Shown one piece after another: positions 53,901-63,641 of a DNA stretch of 64,000 nt (the stretch's first letter is position 1; every line of letters starts with the position of its first letter). The notes under the pieces were generated by a model, which saw only the letters and a list, made by a program, of their open reading frames with translations, was not told where the DNA came from and searched no databases. Source of the DNA: Enterococcus raffinosus (GTDB lineage: Bacteria > Bacillota > Bacilli > Lactobacillales > Enterococcaceae); contig NZ_JXLA01000014.1 in the NCBI RefSeq assembly GCF_001886185.1, forward strand, positions 40,540 through 104,539. Direction: 5' to 3'. Made by a program: the position numbers and the translations under genes.

Positions 53901-55145
53901 TTGTCAGAAAGAGTCATATTAGTCGGCGTCGAGACAGACGAAAGTAAATATAATTATTTAGAATCGATGCATGAGTTGGCCGGACTAACCAAGACGGCTC
54001 ATGGCGAGATAGTTTTTTCATTAACACAAAAGCGCCCTCGAGTAGATCGTCAAACGATTATCGGAAAAGGGAAAGTAGAGGAATTAGCTCAGCTTGTCGA
54101 TGCACATGAAGCTGATTTGGTGATATTTAACCATGCCCTCTCACCACGCCAAAGCCAAACTATTGAAGCTCAGGTGGGTGTTCCAGTGATTGATCGAATC
54201 CAATTGATATTGGATATCTTTGCGCAGCGTGCCCGCTCAAAAGAAGGAAAGCTGCAAGTAGAGCTTGCACAGTTGGATTACCTATTACCCAGGTTGGTTG
54301 GACAAGGTCAAAGCTTATCTCGACTTGGTGGTGGGATTGGTACCCGCGGTCCAGGTGAAACAAAATTGGAAACAGACCGACGTCATATCCGACGTCGCAT
54401 TTCAGCAATCAAAAAAGAATTGAAAGAAGTCGAGGCACACCGTGAGCGCAATCGTCAAAAACGGCAACAATCCAGTATTTTTCAAATGGGCTTGATTGGG
54501 TATACGAATGCTGGAAAGTCAACGATTCTGAATTTATTAACGAATGCGGACACGTATTCTGAAGATCAGTTATTCGCGACGTTAGATCCGTTGACTAAGC
54601 GATGGCATTTACCACAAGGGATGGAAACGACCATCACAGACACAGTTGGATTTATTCAGGATTTACCTACACAATTAGTTGACGCCTTTCAATCAACATT
54701 AGAGGAAAGCAAAGGGATGGATCTTTTGCTTCATATTGTAGATGCAAGTGCGGAGGATCGACAGCAGCAGGAAAAGACAGTGATTGAGTTGTTAAAGGAA
54801 CTGGAAATGGACGACATTCCGATGCTAACTATCTATAACAAAGCTGATCGAATCGATGAATTCAGCTTTGCACCGACCTTGTTTCCAAGTGTTTTGATTT
54901 CTGCGAAAACAAATAAGGGAAAAGACCTTTTGGCAGAGGCCATCAAGCGAGAAATCATGAACTTGTTGGAGCCCTATTTAGTGACTTTAAATGCCGATGA
55001 AGGACAGGCTTTGAATGAGATGAAAAGGGAAACGCTTGTGTTGAGCGAGCGCTTTGATGAAGAAAAAGAACAATATATTGTACGGGGTTTTGCTAAGAAA
55101 AAATCTCTTTGGATTAGGAGAATGGACGATGAATTGGACGACTAA
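53901..55145 (+). CDS. hflX: GTPase HflX
   Basis: A 414-residue ribosome-associated GTPase. The N-terminal HflX domain has IIGKGKVEEL and FNHALSPRQSQTIE. The linker GGGIGTRGPGETKLETDRR precedes the G domain: GYTNAGKST (G1), DTVGFIQDLP (G3), NKAD (G4) and SAKT (G5). It splits stalled ribosomes under stress. The TTG at 53901 is chosen because AGGAGG lies 8 nt before it. That site is inside the gene if the ATG at 53880 is used. Confidence 0.9.
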   Translation: MSERVILVGVETDESKYNYLESMHELAGLTKTAHGEIVFSLTQKRPRVDRQTIIGKGKVEELAQLVDAHEADLVIFNHALSPRQSQTIEAQVGVPVIDRIQLILDIFAQRARSKEGKLQVELAQLDYLLPRLVGQGQSLSRLGGGIGTRGPGETKLETDRRHIRRRISAIKKELKEVEAHRERNRQKRQQSSIFQMGLIGYTNAGKSTILNLLTNADTYSEDQLFATLDPLTKRWHLPQGMETTITDTVGFIQDLPTQLVDAFQSTLEESKGMDLLLHIVDASAEDRQQQEKTVIELLKELEMDDIPMLTIYNKADRIDEFSFAPTLFPSVLISAKTNKGKDLLAEAIKREIMNLLEPYLVTLNADEGQALNEMKRETLVLSERFDEEKEQYIVRGFAKKKSLWIRRMDDELDD

Positions 55146-56382
55146 CCTAGCACCTGAGTTGGTTGAAATAATTGATCAGGTTGATCAAAAGATTGCAAAG
55201 CGGTTGCAGGAAATAAGAGAGGTTGCGTTATCAAATCAGGCGAAGGTATTGACTGCGTTTCGAGAAAACCATGTTTCGGAAAGTCATTTTTTACCCTCAA
55301 CAGGCTATGGGAATGACGATCAGGGCAGGGATGTATTAGAAGCAGTTTATGCTCAGACTTTCGGAGCAGAGGCTGCATTAGTACGACCTCAAATTGTTTC
55401 CGGAACACACGCCATTGCGACATCATTGTTTGGTGTGCTACGTCCAGATGAAGATCTGCTTTATATTACTGGGACACCCTATGATACTTTGCTAGAAGTG
55501 ATCGGAATACAAGGAAATGGTATTGGATCTTTCAAAGAATACAACATTGGTTACGATGAAGTGAATCTTTTGCCGGATGGAAACGTCGACTTTGATAAAA
55601 TCAAGGGAAAGATAACAGATAAGACAAAAGTAGTGGCAATTCAAAGATCTCGCGGCTATGCGTCCCGTCCTTCTTTTACAATTGAAAAAATCAAAGAAAT
55701 GTGTGATTTTGTTAAAACGATTGCTCCAAACGTTGTTATTTTTGTAGATAATTGTTACGGTGAATTTGCAGAATTAATGGAGCCGACTCAAGTCGGGGCG
55801 GATTTGATGGCAGGCTCTTTAATCAAAAATCCCGGTGGAGGGATTGCCAAAACTGGCGGCTATATTGTTGGGAAACAAGAGTTGATTGAGCGATGTGCTT
55901 ATCGCTTAACCACGCCTGGAGTTGGAGCGGAAGGTGGCGCGATGTTAGGAAGTGTCTTTGACATGCTGCAGGGCTTCTTCTTGGCACCTCATGTGGTAAG
56001 CCAAGCAATTCAAGGTGCGATTTTCTCTTCTGCTTTGTTGGCTGAGTACAATTTAGAATCTACACCCAAGTGGGATCAGCCGCGAACAGATTTGATTCAG
56101 TTGATCGACTTTCGAGATCGAGAGAAAATGATTCAGTTTTGTCAAGCGATTCAAAAATATTCTCCGATTGATGCGTATGTGGCCCCAATTCCATCTTACA
56201 TGGCTGGCTATGAAGATGATATCATTATGGCAGCAGGAACCTTTATTCAAGGGGCAAGTATTGAACTCAGCGCGGACGGTCCATTGAGGGAACCGTATTC
56301 TCTCTATCTTCAGGGAGGCTTGACCTTTGAACATGTTAAAGTTGCGGTAGCAAACGCTGTAAATGAAGTTTATTATTCATAA
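55129..56382 (+). CDS. ynbB: Aluminium-resistance / methionine gamma-lyase-family PLP protein
   Basis: A 417-residue YnbB-type protein of the Cys/Met PLP fold. GYGNDDQGRDVLEAVYAQTF, VRPQIVSGTHAI, FVDNCYGEFAE and SLIKNPGGGIAKTGGYIVG (Schiff-base Lys) are typical. The start at 55129 overlaps hflX by 17 nt and has TAGGAGAA upstream. The in vivo reaction is unproven, despite names such as aluminium resistance protein. Confidence 0.88.
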   Translation: MNWTTNLAPELVEIIDQVDQKIAKRLQEIREVALSNQAKVLTAFRENHVSESHFLPSTGYGNDDQGRDVLEAVYAQTFGAEAALVRPQIVSGTHAIATSLFGVLRPDEDLLYITGTPYDTLLEVIGIQGNGIGSFKEYNIGYDEVNLLPDGNVDFDKIKGKITDKTKVVAIQRSRGYASRPSFTIEKIKEMCDFVKTIAPNVVIFVDNCYGEFAELMEPTQVGADLMAGSLIKNPGGGIAKTGGYIVGKQELIERCAYRLTTPGVGAEGGAMLGSVFDMLQGFFLAPHVVSQAIQGAIFSSALLAEYNLESTPKWDQPRTDLIQLIDFRDREKMIQFCQAIQKYSPIDAYVAPIPSYMAGYEDDIIMAAGTFIQGASIELSADGPLREPYSLYLQGGLTFEHVKVAVANAVNEVYYS

Positions 56383-56387
56383 TAGTT

Positions 56388-56421
56388 AAAATCCGAAGTT
56401 GTTGAACTTCGGATTTTTTTT
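56388..56421 (+). terminator. Intrinsic terminator of the miaA-hflX-ynbB operon
   Basis: AAATCCGAAGTT, loop GTTG, AACTTCGGATTT, then a T run. It also abuts the stop codon of the opposite-strand small gene. Confidence 0.9.
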
Positions 56422-56593
56422 ACCCTTTTTTTATTTCAAGCTGATCTTCCTGAAGGATTAACTGATAATCATGGTTGAAATACACAAGATAGGTACGATT
56501 CTCTTCATAAGAAGCTCTAACGACCCCAATCAACCCAGCCATTGGGTGAGGCTTTTTTAGTTCCACGGTTTGACCAATTTCAAATTTAAACAA
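56420..56593 (-). CDS. Small protein of unknown function (57 aa)
   Basis: A 57-codon ORF on the minus strand with a TTG start and AGGAAG/GGAAGA ahead of it. It begins MFKFEIGQTVELKKPHPMAG and continues as a beta-rich SH3-like sequence with YLVYFNHDYQLIL. The first 20 residues recall DUF951 proteins, but the usual GADIRIKC part is missing. The frame uses no rare-codon cluster and ends in the shared terminator. It is probably a real gene. Confidence 0.5.
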   Translation of the reverse strand: MFKFEIGQTVELKKPHPMAGLIGVVRASYEENRTYLVYFNHDYQLILQEDQLEIKKG

Positions 56594-56699
56594 TCTTCCA
56601 TCTTCCTGTCTTTTTTCTCCAGTATATCAATTTCTTTGAACCAATCAACCCTTGATACAATAAGCTTTCTTTGATAAAAACGAACGTTCGGAATTTATA

Positions 56700-56752
56700 T
56701 GTAAGAAAATGTGACATAAAGGCTTGACGATTGGTCTAACGGATGGTATCCT
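56700..56752 (+). promoter_or_regulatory. glnRA promoter with GlnR box
   Basis: TGTAA-N7-TGACA (56700-56716) matches the GlnR/TnrA consensus TGTNA-N7-TNACA. TTGACG (56724-56729) and TATCCT (56747-56752) are 17 bp apart. The box ends 7 bp before the -35, fitting repression by GlnR in nitrogen excess. Confidence 0.85.
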
Positions 56753-56785
56753 TTTTTCAACATCAAAAAACAAGGAGGAGATGTT

Positions 56786-57166
56786 ATGCGGGAAAAAGAA
56801 TTGCGTCGTTCACTTGCTGTTTTTCCAATTGGTACAGTTATGAAGTTGACGGATTTGACTGCGCGACAGATTCGGTACTATGAGGAGCAAGAACTGATCC
56901 ATCCGGAACGAAGTGAAGGTAACCGTAGGATGTATTCTCTAAATGACATTGATGTATTGCTAGAAATCAAGGACTATCTATCCGATGGCCTAAATATGGC
57001 AGGAATCAAACGAGTCTATCAAATGCGTCAAGAAGAAGTGAAAGCGGCTAAAGAAAAACCGCCATTGACTGATAAGGATGTTCGCCGTATTTTTTATGAC
57101 GAAATGTTGACACAAGGTGGATTCCAGCAACAAAATCCATATCAATCACAAGGTCCAAAGCTGTAG
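56786..57166 (+). CDS. glnR: MerR-family nitrogen regulator GlnR
   Basis: A 126-residue MerR-type repressor. The N-terminal winged helix has LTDLTARQIRYYEEQELIHP and the C-terminus is short and basic, as in GlnR. With feedback-inhibited glutamine synthetase it represses glnRA when nitrogen is plentiful. AAGGAGGAG precedes the ATG. It lies 48 nt before glnA under the GlnR box. Confidence 0.92.
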   Translation: MREKELRRSLAVFPIGTVMKLTDLTARQIRYYEEQELIHPERSEGNRRMYSLNDIDVLLEIKDYLSDGLNMAGIKRVYQMRQEEVKAAKEKPPLTDKDVRRIFYDEMLTQGGFQQQNPYQSQGPKL

Positions 57167-57214
57167 TGATTGTGGAATATAAAAAAATGAAGTGCGAGGA
57201 AGGGATTAGATATT

Positions 57215-58555
57215 ATGCCGAAAAGAGATCTAAGTAAAGAGGATATTACAAGAATTGTCGAAGAAGAAAACGTCCGTTTTTTACGTCTGATGTTTACAGA
57301 CATTATGGGGACTATCAAAAATGTTGAAGTACCAGTTAGCCAAATGGAAAAAGTCCTAGATAACAAAATGATGTTCGACGGTTCATCTATTGAAGGGTTT
57401 GTTCGTATTGAAGAAAGTGATATGTATCTATATCCAGATTTGTCTACTTGGATGATTTTCCCATGGGAAAGCGATCATGGCAAAGTAGGACGCTTAATCT
57501 GTGATATTTATAGTCCTGATGGTACACCGTTCCCAGGAGATCCTCGTGGAAACTTGAAACGTGTATTGAAGGGAATGGAAGAGTTCGGCTATACTTCATT
57601 CAACTTAGGACCAGAACCAGAATTCTTCTTATTCAAAATGGATGAAAATGGCGATCCAACATTAGACTTGAATGACAAAGGCGGATACTTTGATTTTGCA
57701 CCAACTGATTTAGGTGAAAATTGTCGTCGCGATATCGTACTAGAACTTGAAAGCTTAGGCTTTGAAGTAGAAGCTTCTCACCATGAAGTTGCTCCTGGTC
57801 AGCATGAAATTGACTTCAAATACGCAAATGCGATTGAAGCATGCGATAACATTCAAACCTTCAAATTAGTTGTAAAAACAATTGCACGTAAACACGGCTT
57901 GCACGCAACGTTCATGCCTAAACCTCTTTACGGAATCAACGGTTCAGGAATGCATTGCAATATGTCACTGTTTAATGATGAAGGCAATGTGTTCTACGAC
58001 GAAGATGGTCCAATGAAACTGAGTAAAACAGCTTATCAATTTTTAGCTGGTCTTTTGAAGCACGCGCGTGCATATACGGCAGTATGTAACCCGATCGTGA
58101 ATTCTTACAAACGATTAGTTCCTGGTTTTGAAGCTCCTGTGTATGTAGCTTGGAGCGGACGCAATCGTTCTCCATTGATTCGTATTCCAGAATCTCGCGG
58201 TTTGTCTACACGTTTAGAATTACGCTCTGTGGATCCAGCAGCAAATCCATATTTGACTATGGCTGTTTTATTAGAAGCTGGTTTAGATGGTATCCGTAAT
58301 GAATTGACACCACCAGCAGCAGTGGACCGCAACATTTATGTGATGACTGAAGAAGAGCGTAAAGAAGCTGAAATATATGATTTACCTTCTACAATTCATA
58401 ATGCAATCAAAGCATTGCGTGAAGATCAAACGATGATCGATGCTCTAGGTAATCATATCTACACGAACTTCAATGAAGCAAAACGCATGGAATGGGCAGC
58501 CTTCCGTCAAACTGTTTCAGAGTGGGAACGTGATCAATACTTAGAACTTTACTAA
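57215..58555 (+). CDS. glnA: Glutamine synthetase type I
   Basis: A 446-residue GSI-alpha enzyme making glutamine from glutamate, ammonia and [55 protein letters not shown] and [15 protein letters not shown] are the conserved segments. The Tyr adenylylation region of GSI-beta is absent, in line with control by GlnR and feedback. It is cotranscribed with glnR. Confidence 0.96.
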   Translation: MPKRDLSKEDITRIVEEENVRFLRLMFTDIMGTIKNVEVPVSQMEKVLDNKMMFDGSSIEGFVRIEESDMYLYPDLSTWMIFPWESDHGKVGRLICDIYSPDGTPFPGDPRGNLKRVLKGMEEFGYTSFNLGPEPEFFLFKMDENGDPTLDLNDKGGYFDFAPTDLGENCRRDIVLELESLGFEVEASHHEVAPGQHEIDFKYANAIEACDNIQTFKLVVKTIARKHGLHATFMPKPLYGINGSGMHCNMSLFNDEGNVFYDEDGPMKLSKTAYQFLAGLLKHARAYTAVCNPIVNSYKRLVPGFEAPVYVAWSGRNRSPLIRIPESRGLSTRLELRSVDPAANPYLTMAVLLEAGLDGIRNELTPPAAVDRNIYVMTEEERKEAEIYDLPSTIHNAIKALREDQTMIDALGNHIYTNFNEAKRMEWAAFRQTVSEWERDQYLELY

Positions 58556-58566
58556 TCCTAACTCGT

Positions 58567-58600
58567 AGACCTCTTGAGGATTTCCTCAAGAGGTCTTTTA
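58567..58600. terminator. glnA terminator
   Basis: GACCTCTTGAGGA pairs with TCCTCAAGAGGTC, loop of two bases, then CTTTTA. Confidence 0.88.
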
Positions 58601-58610
58601 AATTAATAGT

Positions 58611-59453
58611 TTATCTCTTTACTTCTATCCGTTTGACATTCCATAGGGCAATAGCTAAAAAGATACAGCTTGAGATCACTAGAATAGCGATAGGAAGAAT
58701 GATACTCTCTTGACCATTTAATAAAATTCCTAATTCTTCTTTAATTACTGTCGCAATTGGTTCATCTGCAGCAGTAAATACGTTTGCCGTTAAGATACGG
58801 CGGATTAATACGATGCCGCTAGTTAAAGGAAAATATTCTACTATTGTCTGCACATTGTCAGGCAGACTTCCTATCGGAACATAGCAACCGGTCAAAAAAC
58901 CAATGAGAGGACCGATCACAGAAGTCATAGTGGAGAAGGTATCAATTCGTCTAAAAAAGCTTGCAATGAAAAACATAAAGGCTGAAGAACAAAAAACTGT
59001 CAACAAACTAACAATGAATAATAGGCCCAACTGTGGCAAAGTGAGAAAGTCACCATTCGAAAGAACCACAATGTAGATTTCTGCAACAAGAATCACGATA
59101 AAAGTAATCAACAGTGAAATCAAGAAGGTACTAAAAAAATAACCCAACATAATTTTACTTTTAGAAATCGGAGAGATCATAAAGTCAGTATAAACATTTC
59201 GCTCCTTGTCTCTAATCATTAGGCTGACTGAACCAAGAGTAGAACTTGCTGATGCAATACCGATCACACCAGCAAGCATCCAAGTGTCAATTACAAGTTT
59301 CGGATGCGAAAGAGCAGATAAGGAATCAACTAAACTGTCGCCTAGCAAGAAAACGTAAAGGATAATCATAATCAATGCTCCGATAAACGAACCAATCACC
59401 GCCTGTTTGTTTTTGAAAAATAGCAACAATCCTCTATATACTAATGCATTCAT
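58611..59453 (-). CDS. ABC-2 type transporter permease
   Basis: A 280-residue permease with six hydrophobic segments, a DKERNVYTDFMISPISKSKI loop and GPLIGFLTGCYVPIG, typical of drug or lantibiotic exporters of the ABC-2 family. It overlaps its ATPase by 20 nt. A LytTR regulator pair lies 1.4 kb away on the same strand. The exported compound is unknown. Confidence 0.88.
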   Translation of the reverse strand: MNALVYRGLLLFFKNKQAVIGSFIGALIMIILYVFLLGDSLVDSLSALSHPKLVIDTWMLAGVIGIASASSTLGSVSLMIRDKERNVYTDFMISPISKSKIMLGYFFSTFLISLLITFIVILVAEIYIVVLSNGDFLTLPQLGLLFIVSLLTVFCSSAFMFFIASFFRRIDTFSTMTSVIGPLIGFLTGCYVPIGSLPDNVQTIVEYFPLTSGIVLIRRILTANVFTAADEPIATVIKEELGILLNGQESIILPIAILVISSCIFLAIALWNVKRIEVKR

Positions 59454-60189
59454 AATTCTCTCTCCCTTTTTCCATAATCGTCAAAAAGACATCCTCCAGT
59501 GTCAAGCACTGATAGTTTTTCTTCAAATTCTCTGGGGCGTCATACGCCATAATTTTCCCATTATCTAGCATCAAAATATTATCTGAATCTCGAGCCTCTT
59601 CCATGTAGTGAGTAGTTAATACAACGGTCATGTGATATTTTGATTTTAATTGATGAATCAATCGCCACATGTCTGCTCGTGAACCAATGTCTAGTCCGGT
59701 AGTTGGTTCATCTAAGAACAATAATTTCGGTGTGTTAAGCAAAGCTCTTGCGATATCAACCTTTCTCTTTTCTCCGCCTGATAGAACACCATATCGTTTA
59801 TTTAAGAGATGTGCGCCTTGGACATCCGCTAGTTTTTCTTTGGCTAATTGCTTGGCTTCTTTCCAATTATTAGTGTAAAAGTATGCCCGAATAAATAAGT
59901 TTTCTTTCACTGATAAATCTGGATCTAAGATACTGTTTTGAAAAACAACGGAGATCATTGATTTATGCTCAGTGGATTGTGTTTCTAAAGCTTTTCCTTC
60001 AAATAGAATTTCACCAGCATCTGCCTTGGCTAATCCTAGAATCAAAGAAATCAAAGTAGATTTTCCTGCCCCATTCGGACCTAAGATAGAAAATAACTCT
60101 CCTTCATTGATTGAAAATGAAATATTATTTAAAACTTCTTGATGATTATAAGATTTAGCTAGGTTTGATATTGTTACGAGTTCATTCAT
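59434..60189 (-). CDS. ABC transporter ATP-binding protein
   Basis: A 251-residue ATPase: Walker A GPNGAGKST, signature LSGGEKRKV, Walker B LLFLDEPTTGLD and the switch His in LTTHYMEE. The order and spacing match the drug-exporter (DrrA/CcmA) group. It forms a dimer with the downstream permease. GAGGGA lies before its ATG. Confidence 0.9.
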   Translation of the reverse strand: MNELVTISNLAKSYNHQEVLNNISFSINEGELFSILGPNGAGKSTLISLILGLAKADAGEILFEGKALETQSTEHKSMISVVFQNSILDPDLSVKENLFIRAYFYTNNWKEAKQLAKEKLADVQGAHLLNKRYGVLSGGEKRKVDIARALLNTPKLLFLDEPTTGLDIGSRADMWRLIHQLKSKYHMTVVLTTHYMEEARDSDNILMLDNGKIMAYDAPENLKKNYQCLTLEDVFLTIMEKGRENYECISI

Positions 60190-60404
60190 TTTAGTTCCCT
60201 CTTTCTAGTTAATATTTCTCTCGTTGTTCTTCTTGATAAACCCACTATAAGCAACTTTTCTAGCTGAAACAATGGAATTTCTCTAAGTGGTCGTTAACTC
60301 GAACTAAGGTGACAATTCCCTTATTTTTTTACCGATCTTCAATAAAAAATGCCTAGTAAAATCATTTTGATATAATGGAAGCAAAAACTTGTGAGGTGTG
60401 AAAG

Positions 60405-61145
60405 ATGAAAGATAGATATCAACAATTCGCTTATGATTATGATGAGTTTGGCAGTATTGAGGAATATCTTGGCACAGAGAAGGAGTTTTTTCAATCCGTC
60501 TTTTCGAAAGGGAAGGTGGAAAGTGTGTTGGATTGCGCTTGTGGAACAGGACAGCATCTTTATATGTTTTCAGAGATGGGCTTAGATGTCGCTGGATCGG
60601 ATTACTCAGCATCTATGTTAGAAGTTGCTGCTAAAAATTTAAGTGAAAAAGGGATAGAGGTACCACTTAAACAATGTGATTTTAGGTATTTAGAGAAAGA
60701 GTATCAAAAGAAATTTGATGCAATCGTCTGCTTAACGACCTCTTTGCCTCACTTGCACACGGAAAAAGATCTAGTTACTGCTCTAAAATCAATGAAAGCA
60801 AGGATGAAAGACGATGGGATACTTATTTTGACACAAGGGACGACACATCATAATTTAAGTTTGCCAGCAATTGAAGTAGTAGTGAATAAGCCAAATTTCT
60901 CTCGTGTATTTGTTAAGGAACAGGATGGAGCATTCCAAACCATCCATGTTTTAGATCTGTATCATTCGACAGAGCGTCTGGAAAGCAACCAATATGACAT
61001 TGTATACAAGATAATTCTTGATGATGAGTACCGTCGACTGCTTAGTTTAGCTGGATATAAAGATGTACGAATATTTGGAGATTATGATCAAGCCCCTTAT
61101 AATTTAGAGAGCAAGCGATTGATTGTCGTTGCGAGGTGTGCATGA
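60405..61145 (+). CDS. Class I SAM-dependent methyltransferase
   Basis: A 246-residue methyltransferase. Motif I is VLDCACGTGQHL, the acidic end of beta-2 is VAGSDYS, and motif IV reads FDAIVCLTTSLPHL. Small-molecule or protein targets are possible. GTGAGGTG precedes the ATG. It is divergent from the ABC exporter and ends in a short hairpin before the DUF3021 gene. Confidence 0.87.
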   Translation: MKDRYQQFAYDYDEFGSIEEYLGTEKEFFQSVFSKGKVESVLDCACGTGQHLYMFSEMGLDVAGSDYSASMLEVAAKNLSEKGIEVPLKQCDFRYLEKEYQKKFDAIVCLTTSLPHLHTEKDLVTALKSMKARMKDDGILILTQGTTHHNLSLPAIEVVVNKPNFSRVFVKEQDGAFQTIHVLDLYHSTERLESNQYDIVYKIILDDEYRRLLSLAGYKDVRIFGDYDQAPYNLESKRLIVVARCA

Positions 61146-61197
61146 AAAATGCCGATTGGCTATTCCAATCGGCAGAGAATTGTATTTTAGCATTCAC

Positions 61198-61611
61198 TTA
61201 GCTATTTTGCTTCCTTTTTCGCTGAATTAGCTGATTGATCTCGGCTGCTTCCTTCTTGTCATTACTGTAGATGAAAAATTTAATGAAAGCGTAAATTAAT
61301 AGAGTGATCCCAAAATTTTGCATTAGTCCAATCATTCCTAAATTCCAACCATACCAAATATCGCCAATGATAATTTGTAGGAAAATCAATCCGATATAGA
61401 GCAGTTGATTTAAAATAATACGACGATTAGAGTAGGTTTCCTTGTCTTCAATAATGAAACGCAGTAATCCAGATATTAATGAGACGATCAGCATGTATTC
61501 TATGATCTCAAAGAGCGTTTGCTTATTGATTGCCAAGTTTACAAGGACTAGTAACGTAAAAATCATAGAAGACAATCGAAAAACACTTTTGAAATAGTCG
61601 ATTACTCTCAT
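61198..61611 (-). CDS. DUF3021-family membrane protein
   Basis: A 137-residue protein with four hydrophobic helices and a basic tail (QRKRKQNS). DUF3021 proteins are nearly always encoded with LytTR regulators and are thought to inhibit or modulate them. It overlaps the LytTR gene by 4 nt. No ligand is known. Confidence 0.82.
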   Translation of the reverse strand: MRVIDYFKSVFRLSSMIFTLLVLVNLAINKQTLFEIIEYMLIVSLISGLLRFIIEDKETYSNRRIILNQLLYIGLIFLQIIIGDIWYGWNLGMIGLMQNFGITLLIYAFIKFFIYSNDKKEAAEINQLIQRKRKQNS

Positions 61612-62057
61612 ATCCGTTTCCTCATTCCTAAGGCTTTTTTTAGTTCAGGAACATATTTTCTCGATACAGCAACGCGTTCATCGTTAACAAGAGTTGCTTC
61701 AAAGCGGCCACTCAAAGTAGGTGATACAGATTGAATGACTTCGATATTTAGTAACATTGATTTTCCGATTCGGATAAATTTGTGGGGCAAAAGCTTTTCT
61801 TCCAGCTGATAAAGCTTTTCAGCACTTTGGTAGACCTTGTCTTGCGTATAAATAAAGCTTTTCTTATCGACAACTTCTATATAAAAAACATTTGAGTATG
61901 GCACTTTGTAGTGAGCACCATTTTCCTCACCAACTAAAAAAAGTTTTTCGTTCTTGAGAATAGAAAGCACATTTTGAAGGGATTTTGTTACTTCATGAAC
62001 TTTAAAATTGGCTATTTCTTCTTTTGATTTTTCAATAATCTCAACAATTGTCTTCAA
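61608..62057 (-). CDS. LytTR-family DNA-binding regulator
   Basis: A 149-residue protein: a helical N-terminus (about 1-45) and a C-terminal LytTR domain with VFYIEVVDKKSFIYTQDKVYQ, FIRIGKSMLLNIEVIQSV and AVSRKYVPELKKAL. It lacks a receiver domain, so control probably goes through the DUF3021 partner. It may regulate its own pair and the ABC exporter at 58611. Confidence 0.88.
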   Translation of the reverse strand: MKTIVEIIEKSKEEIANFKVHEVTKSLQNVLSILKNEKLFLVGEENGAHYKVPYSNVFYIEVVDKKSFIYTQDKVYQSAEKLYQLEEKLLPHKFIRIGKSMLLNIEVIQSVSPTLSGRFEATLVNDERVAVSRKYVPELKKALGMRKRI

Positions 62058-62183
62058 AAGCGGCTCCTTTCCAATAGATTCCTGTCTAAAAGTATAGCAA
62101 GCGCTTTATGGAAAGGTCAAATCGGAGAGAAAAGAAGTGTCCTATTGACTGACGGAAAGAAAATGAAATAATCAAAGCTAATA

Positions 62184-62212
62184 AAAAGACATCAGAGAGC
62201 TGATGTCTTTTG
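62184..62212 (-). terminator. tspO terminator
   Basis: AAAGACATCAG, loop AGAG, CTGATGTCTTT next to the tspO stop codon. On the minus strand a short T run follows. Confidence 0.75.
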
Positions 62213-62213
62213 A

Positions 62214-62681
62214 CTAGTTTAAAAACGCTAATCCAAATGAAAGGTAGGTAGCATAAATAATCCAAATAAGGTAAGGAACAAAACAAATCGCCGCTCCTGT
62301 AGAAATTCCTCGAAATTCACGAATGCTAAAAATGATACTAATTAATAGAAACAAACTGATGAAGGAGGCGATCCAGAAATGTGAACCTCCAAAGAAAATG
62401 ATACTCCAAATAAAGTTAAGTACTAATTGGATGCCAAAGAGAATATAAGAAAGAGTTTTGCTTTTTGCTTCCTTACTATCGATCACCAAGAATAATGCCA
62501 AACCAATTAGAGCATAAAGGATAATCCAAATCGTTCCTACGATGCTTCCTGGGGGTGCTAAAAATGGTTTATTTAGCTGAGCGTAGATTGCAGGGATATC
62601 GCCAGCAAAGAAACCAGAGATTGATCCAATTAATTCTACACCAATGATACAGGCAAGTAATTTAAAAAATCTATTGGGCAT
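62214..62681 (-). CDS. tspO: TspO/MBR-family membrane protein
   Basis: A 155-residue five-helix protein. FLAPPGSIVGTIWIILYALIG, LNFIWSIIFFG and VPYLIWIIYATYL are TspO motifs; the family binds porphyrins. The start at 62681 follows AAAGGAGG; a longer in-frame extension to 62795 lacks a ribosome site. It is a single gene. Confidence 0.88.
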   Translation of the reverse strand: MPNRFFKLLACIIGVELIGSISGFFAGDIPAIYAQLNKPFLAPPGSIVGTIWIILYALIGLALFLVIDSKEAKSKTLSYILFGIQLVLNFIWSIIFFGGSHFWIASFISLFLLISIIFSIREFRGISTGAAICFVPYLIWIIYATYLSFGLAFLN

Positions 62682-62931
62682 AGTAGAGCCTCCTTTGTTT
62701 TTTAAGCAAGAAATGTATTTAGTAAAACAAGTTATAATTTCAGTATAACGAGCATTATCCTTAAAAGAAAAAAAGATGCTTATAAAAAAAGACATACACT
62801 GGAGGAAAGCATGTTATAATAATTTGGAAGATTTTCTAAAGCCAATAGATTGGCAACTTGCAAAGTTTGTAAGTTTTGTCTTCTTTTAGTAGAATATAAT
62901 TGTTGATAATTCCAAGGAGAGGTGTGAGAAA

Positions 62932-63201
62932 ATGGGATACACAGATGAAACAGTCCGTTTTGATTTTGATGATAATCGTAAGAAAGAAATTAGTGAAACG
63001 TTAACGATTGTCTACAATGCTTTAGCTGAAAAAGGCTACAACCCGATTAACCAAATCGTCGGCTATTTATTATCAGGAGATCCTGCGTATATTCCTCGTT
63101 ATCAAGATGCACGAAACTTGATTCGTCGTCATGAGCGCGATGAAGTCATGGAAGTTTTGGTAAAATACTATCTAAAAGATCACGGTATTGATATTCGATG
63201 A
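62932..63201 (+). CDS. ireB: IreB-family regulatory phosphoprotein
   Basis: An 89-residue protein. [20 protein letters not shown] holds the N-terminal Thr region phosphorylated by the Ser/Thr kinase IreK in Enterococcus faecalis, where it tunes cephalosporin resistance. [17 protein letters not shown] is the family core. It is coupled to ruvX by an ATGA overlap. GGAGAGGTG precedes the ATG. Confidence 0.93.
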   Translation: MGYTDETVRFDFDDNRKKEISETLTIVYNALAEKGYNPINQIVGYLLSGDPAYIPRYQDARNLIRRHERDEVMEVLVKYYLKDHGIDIR

Positions 63202-63626
63202 GAATAATGGGACTAGATGTCGGCTCTAAAACTGTTGGAATTGCGGTAAGCGATCCATTTGGCTGGACGGCTCAAGGAGTCGAAATCATCCGTATTGATG
63301 AGGAGCAAGGGGAGTTTGGCTTTGATCGTTTACGCGAGCTTGCCAAGGAATATCAGGTTACTAAATTTGTAGTAGGACTCCCTAAAAATATGAACAATTC
63401 AATTGGTCCACGTGCAGAAGCTTCTATGGCCTATGCTGAAAAAATCAAAGAACTTTTTGATTTACCAGTTGAGTTTCAAGATGAACGACTGACGACAGTG
63501 CAAGCTGAACGGATGTTAGTCGAACAAGCGGACGTGTCGCGTTCGAAAAGAAAAAAAGTTATCGATAAACTTGCAGCGGTGATGATCTTACAAAATTATC
63601 TTGACCGTACGGGCAATAAACTTTAG
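63198..63626 (+). CDS. ruvX: Holliday junction resolvase RuvX/YqgF
   Basis: A 142-residue RNase H-fold protein. [36 protein letters not shown] and [15 protein letters not shown] carry the acidic catalytic residues. It may process Holliday junctions or pre-16S rRNA. The order ireB-ruvX-DUF1292 is conserved in Firmicutes. Confidence 0.94.
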   Translation: MRIMGLDVGSKTVGIAVSDPFGWTAQGVEIIRIDEEQGEFGFDRLRELAKEYQVTKFVVGLPKNMNNSIGPRAEASMAYAEKIKELFDLPVEFQDERLTTVQAERMLVEQADVSRSKRKKVIDKLAAVMILQNYLDRTGNKL

Positions 63627-63641
63627 AAAAGAGGAATAGAC

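Noticed and set aside
56681..56690. CGAACGTTCG palindrome as a LexA/DinR site
   Set aside because: The Gram-positive SOS box needs a longer spacer (CGAAC-N4-GTTCG). This is a short palindrome by chance or part of another site.
60304..60612. Minus-strand frame of 102 codons over the methyltransferase start
   Set aside because: It is antisense to the methyltransferase 5' end, with no ribosome site and a Lys/His/Leu-rich translation.
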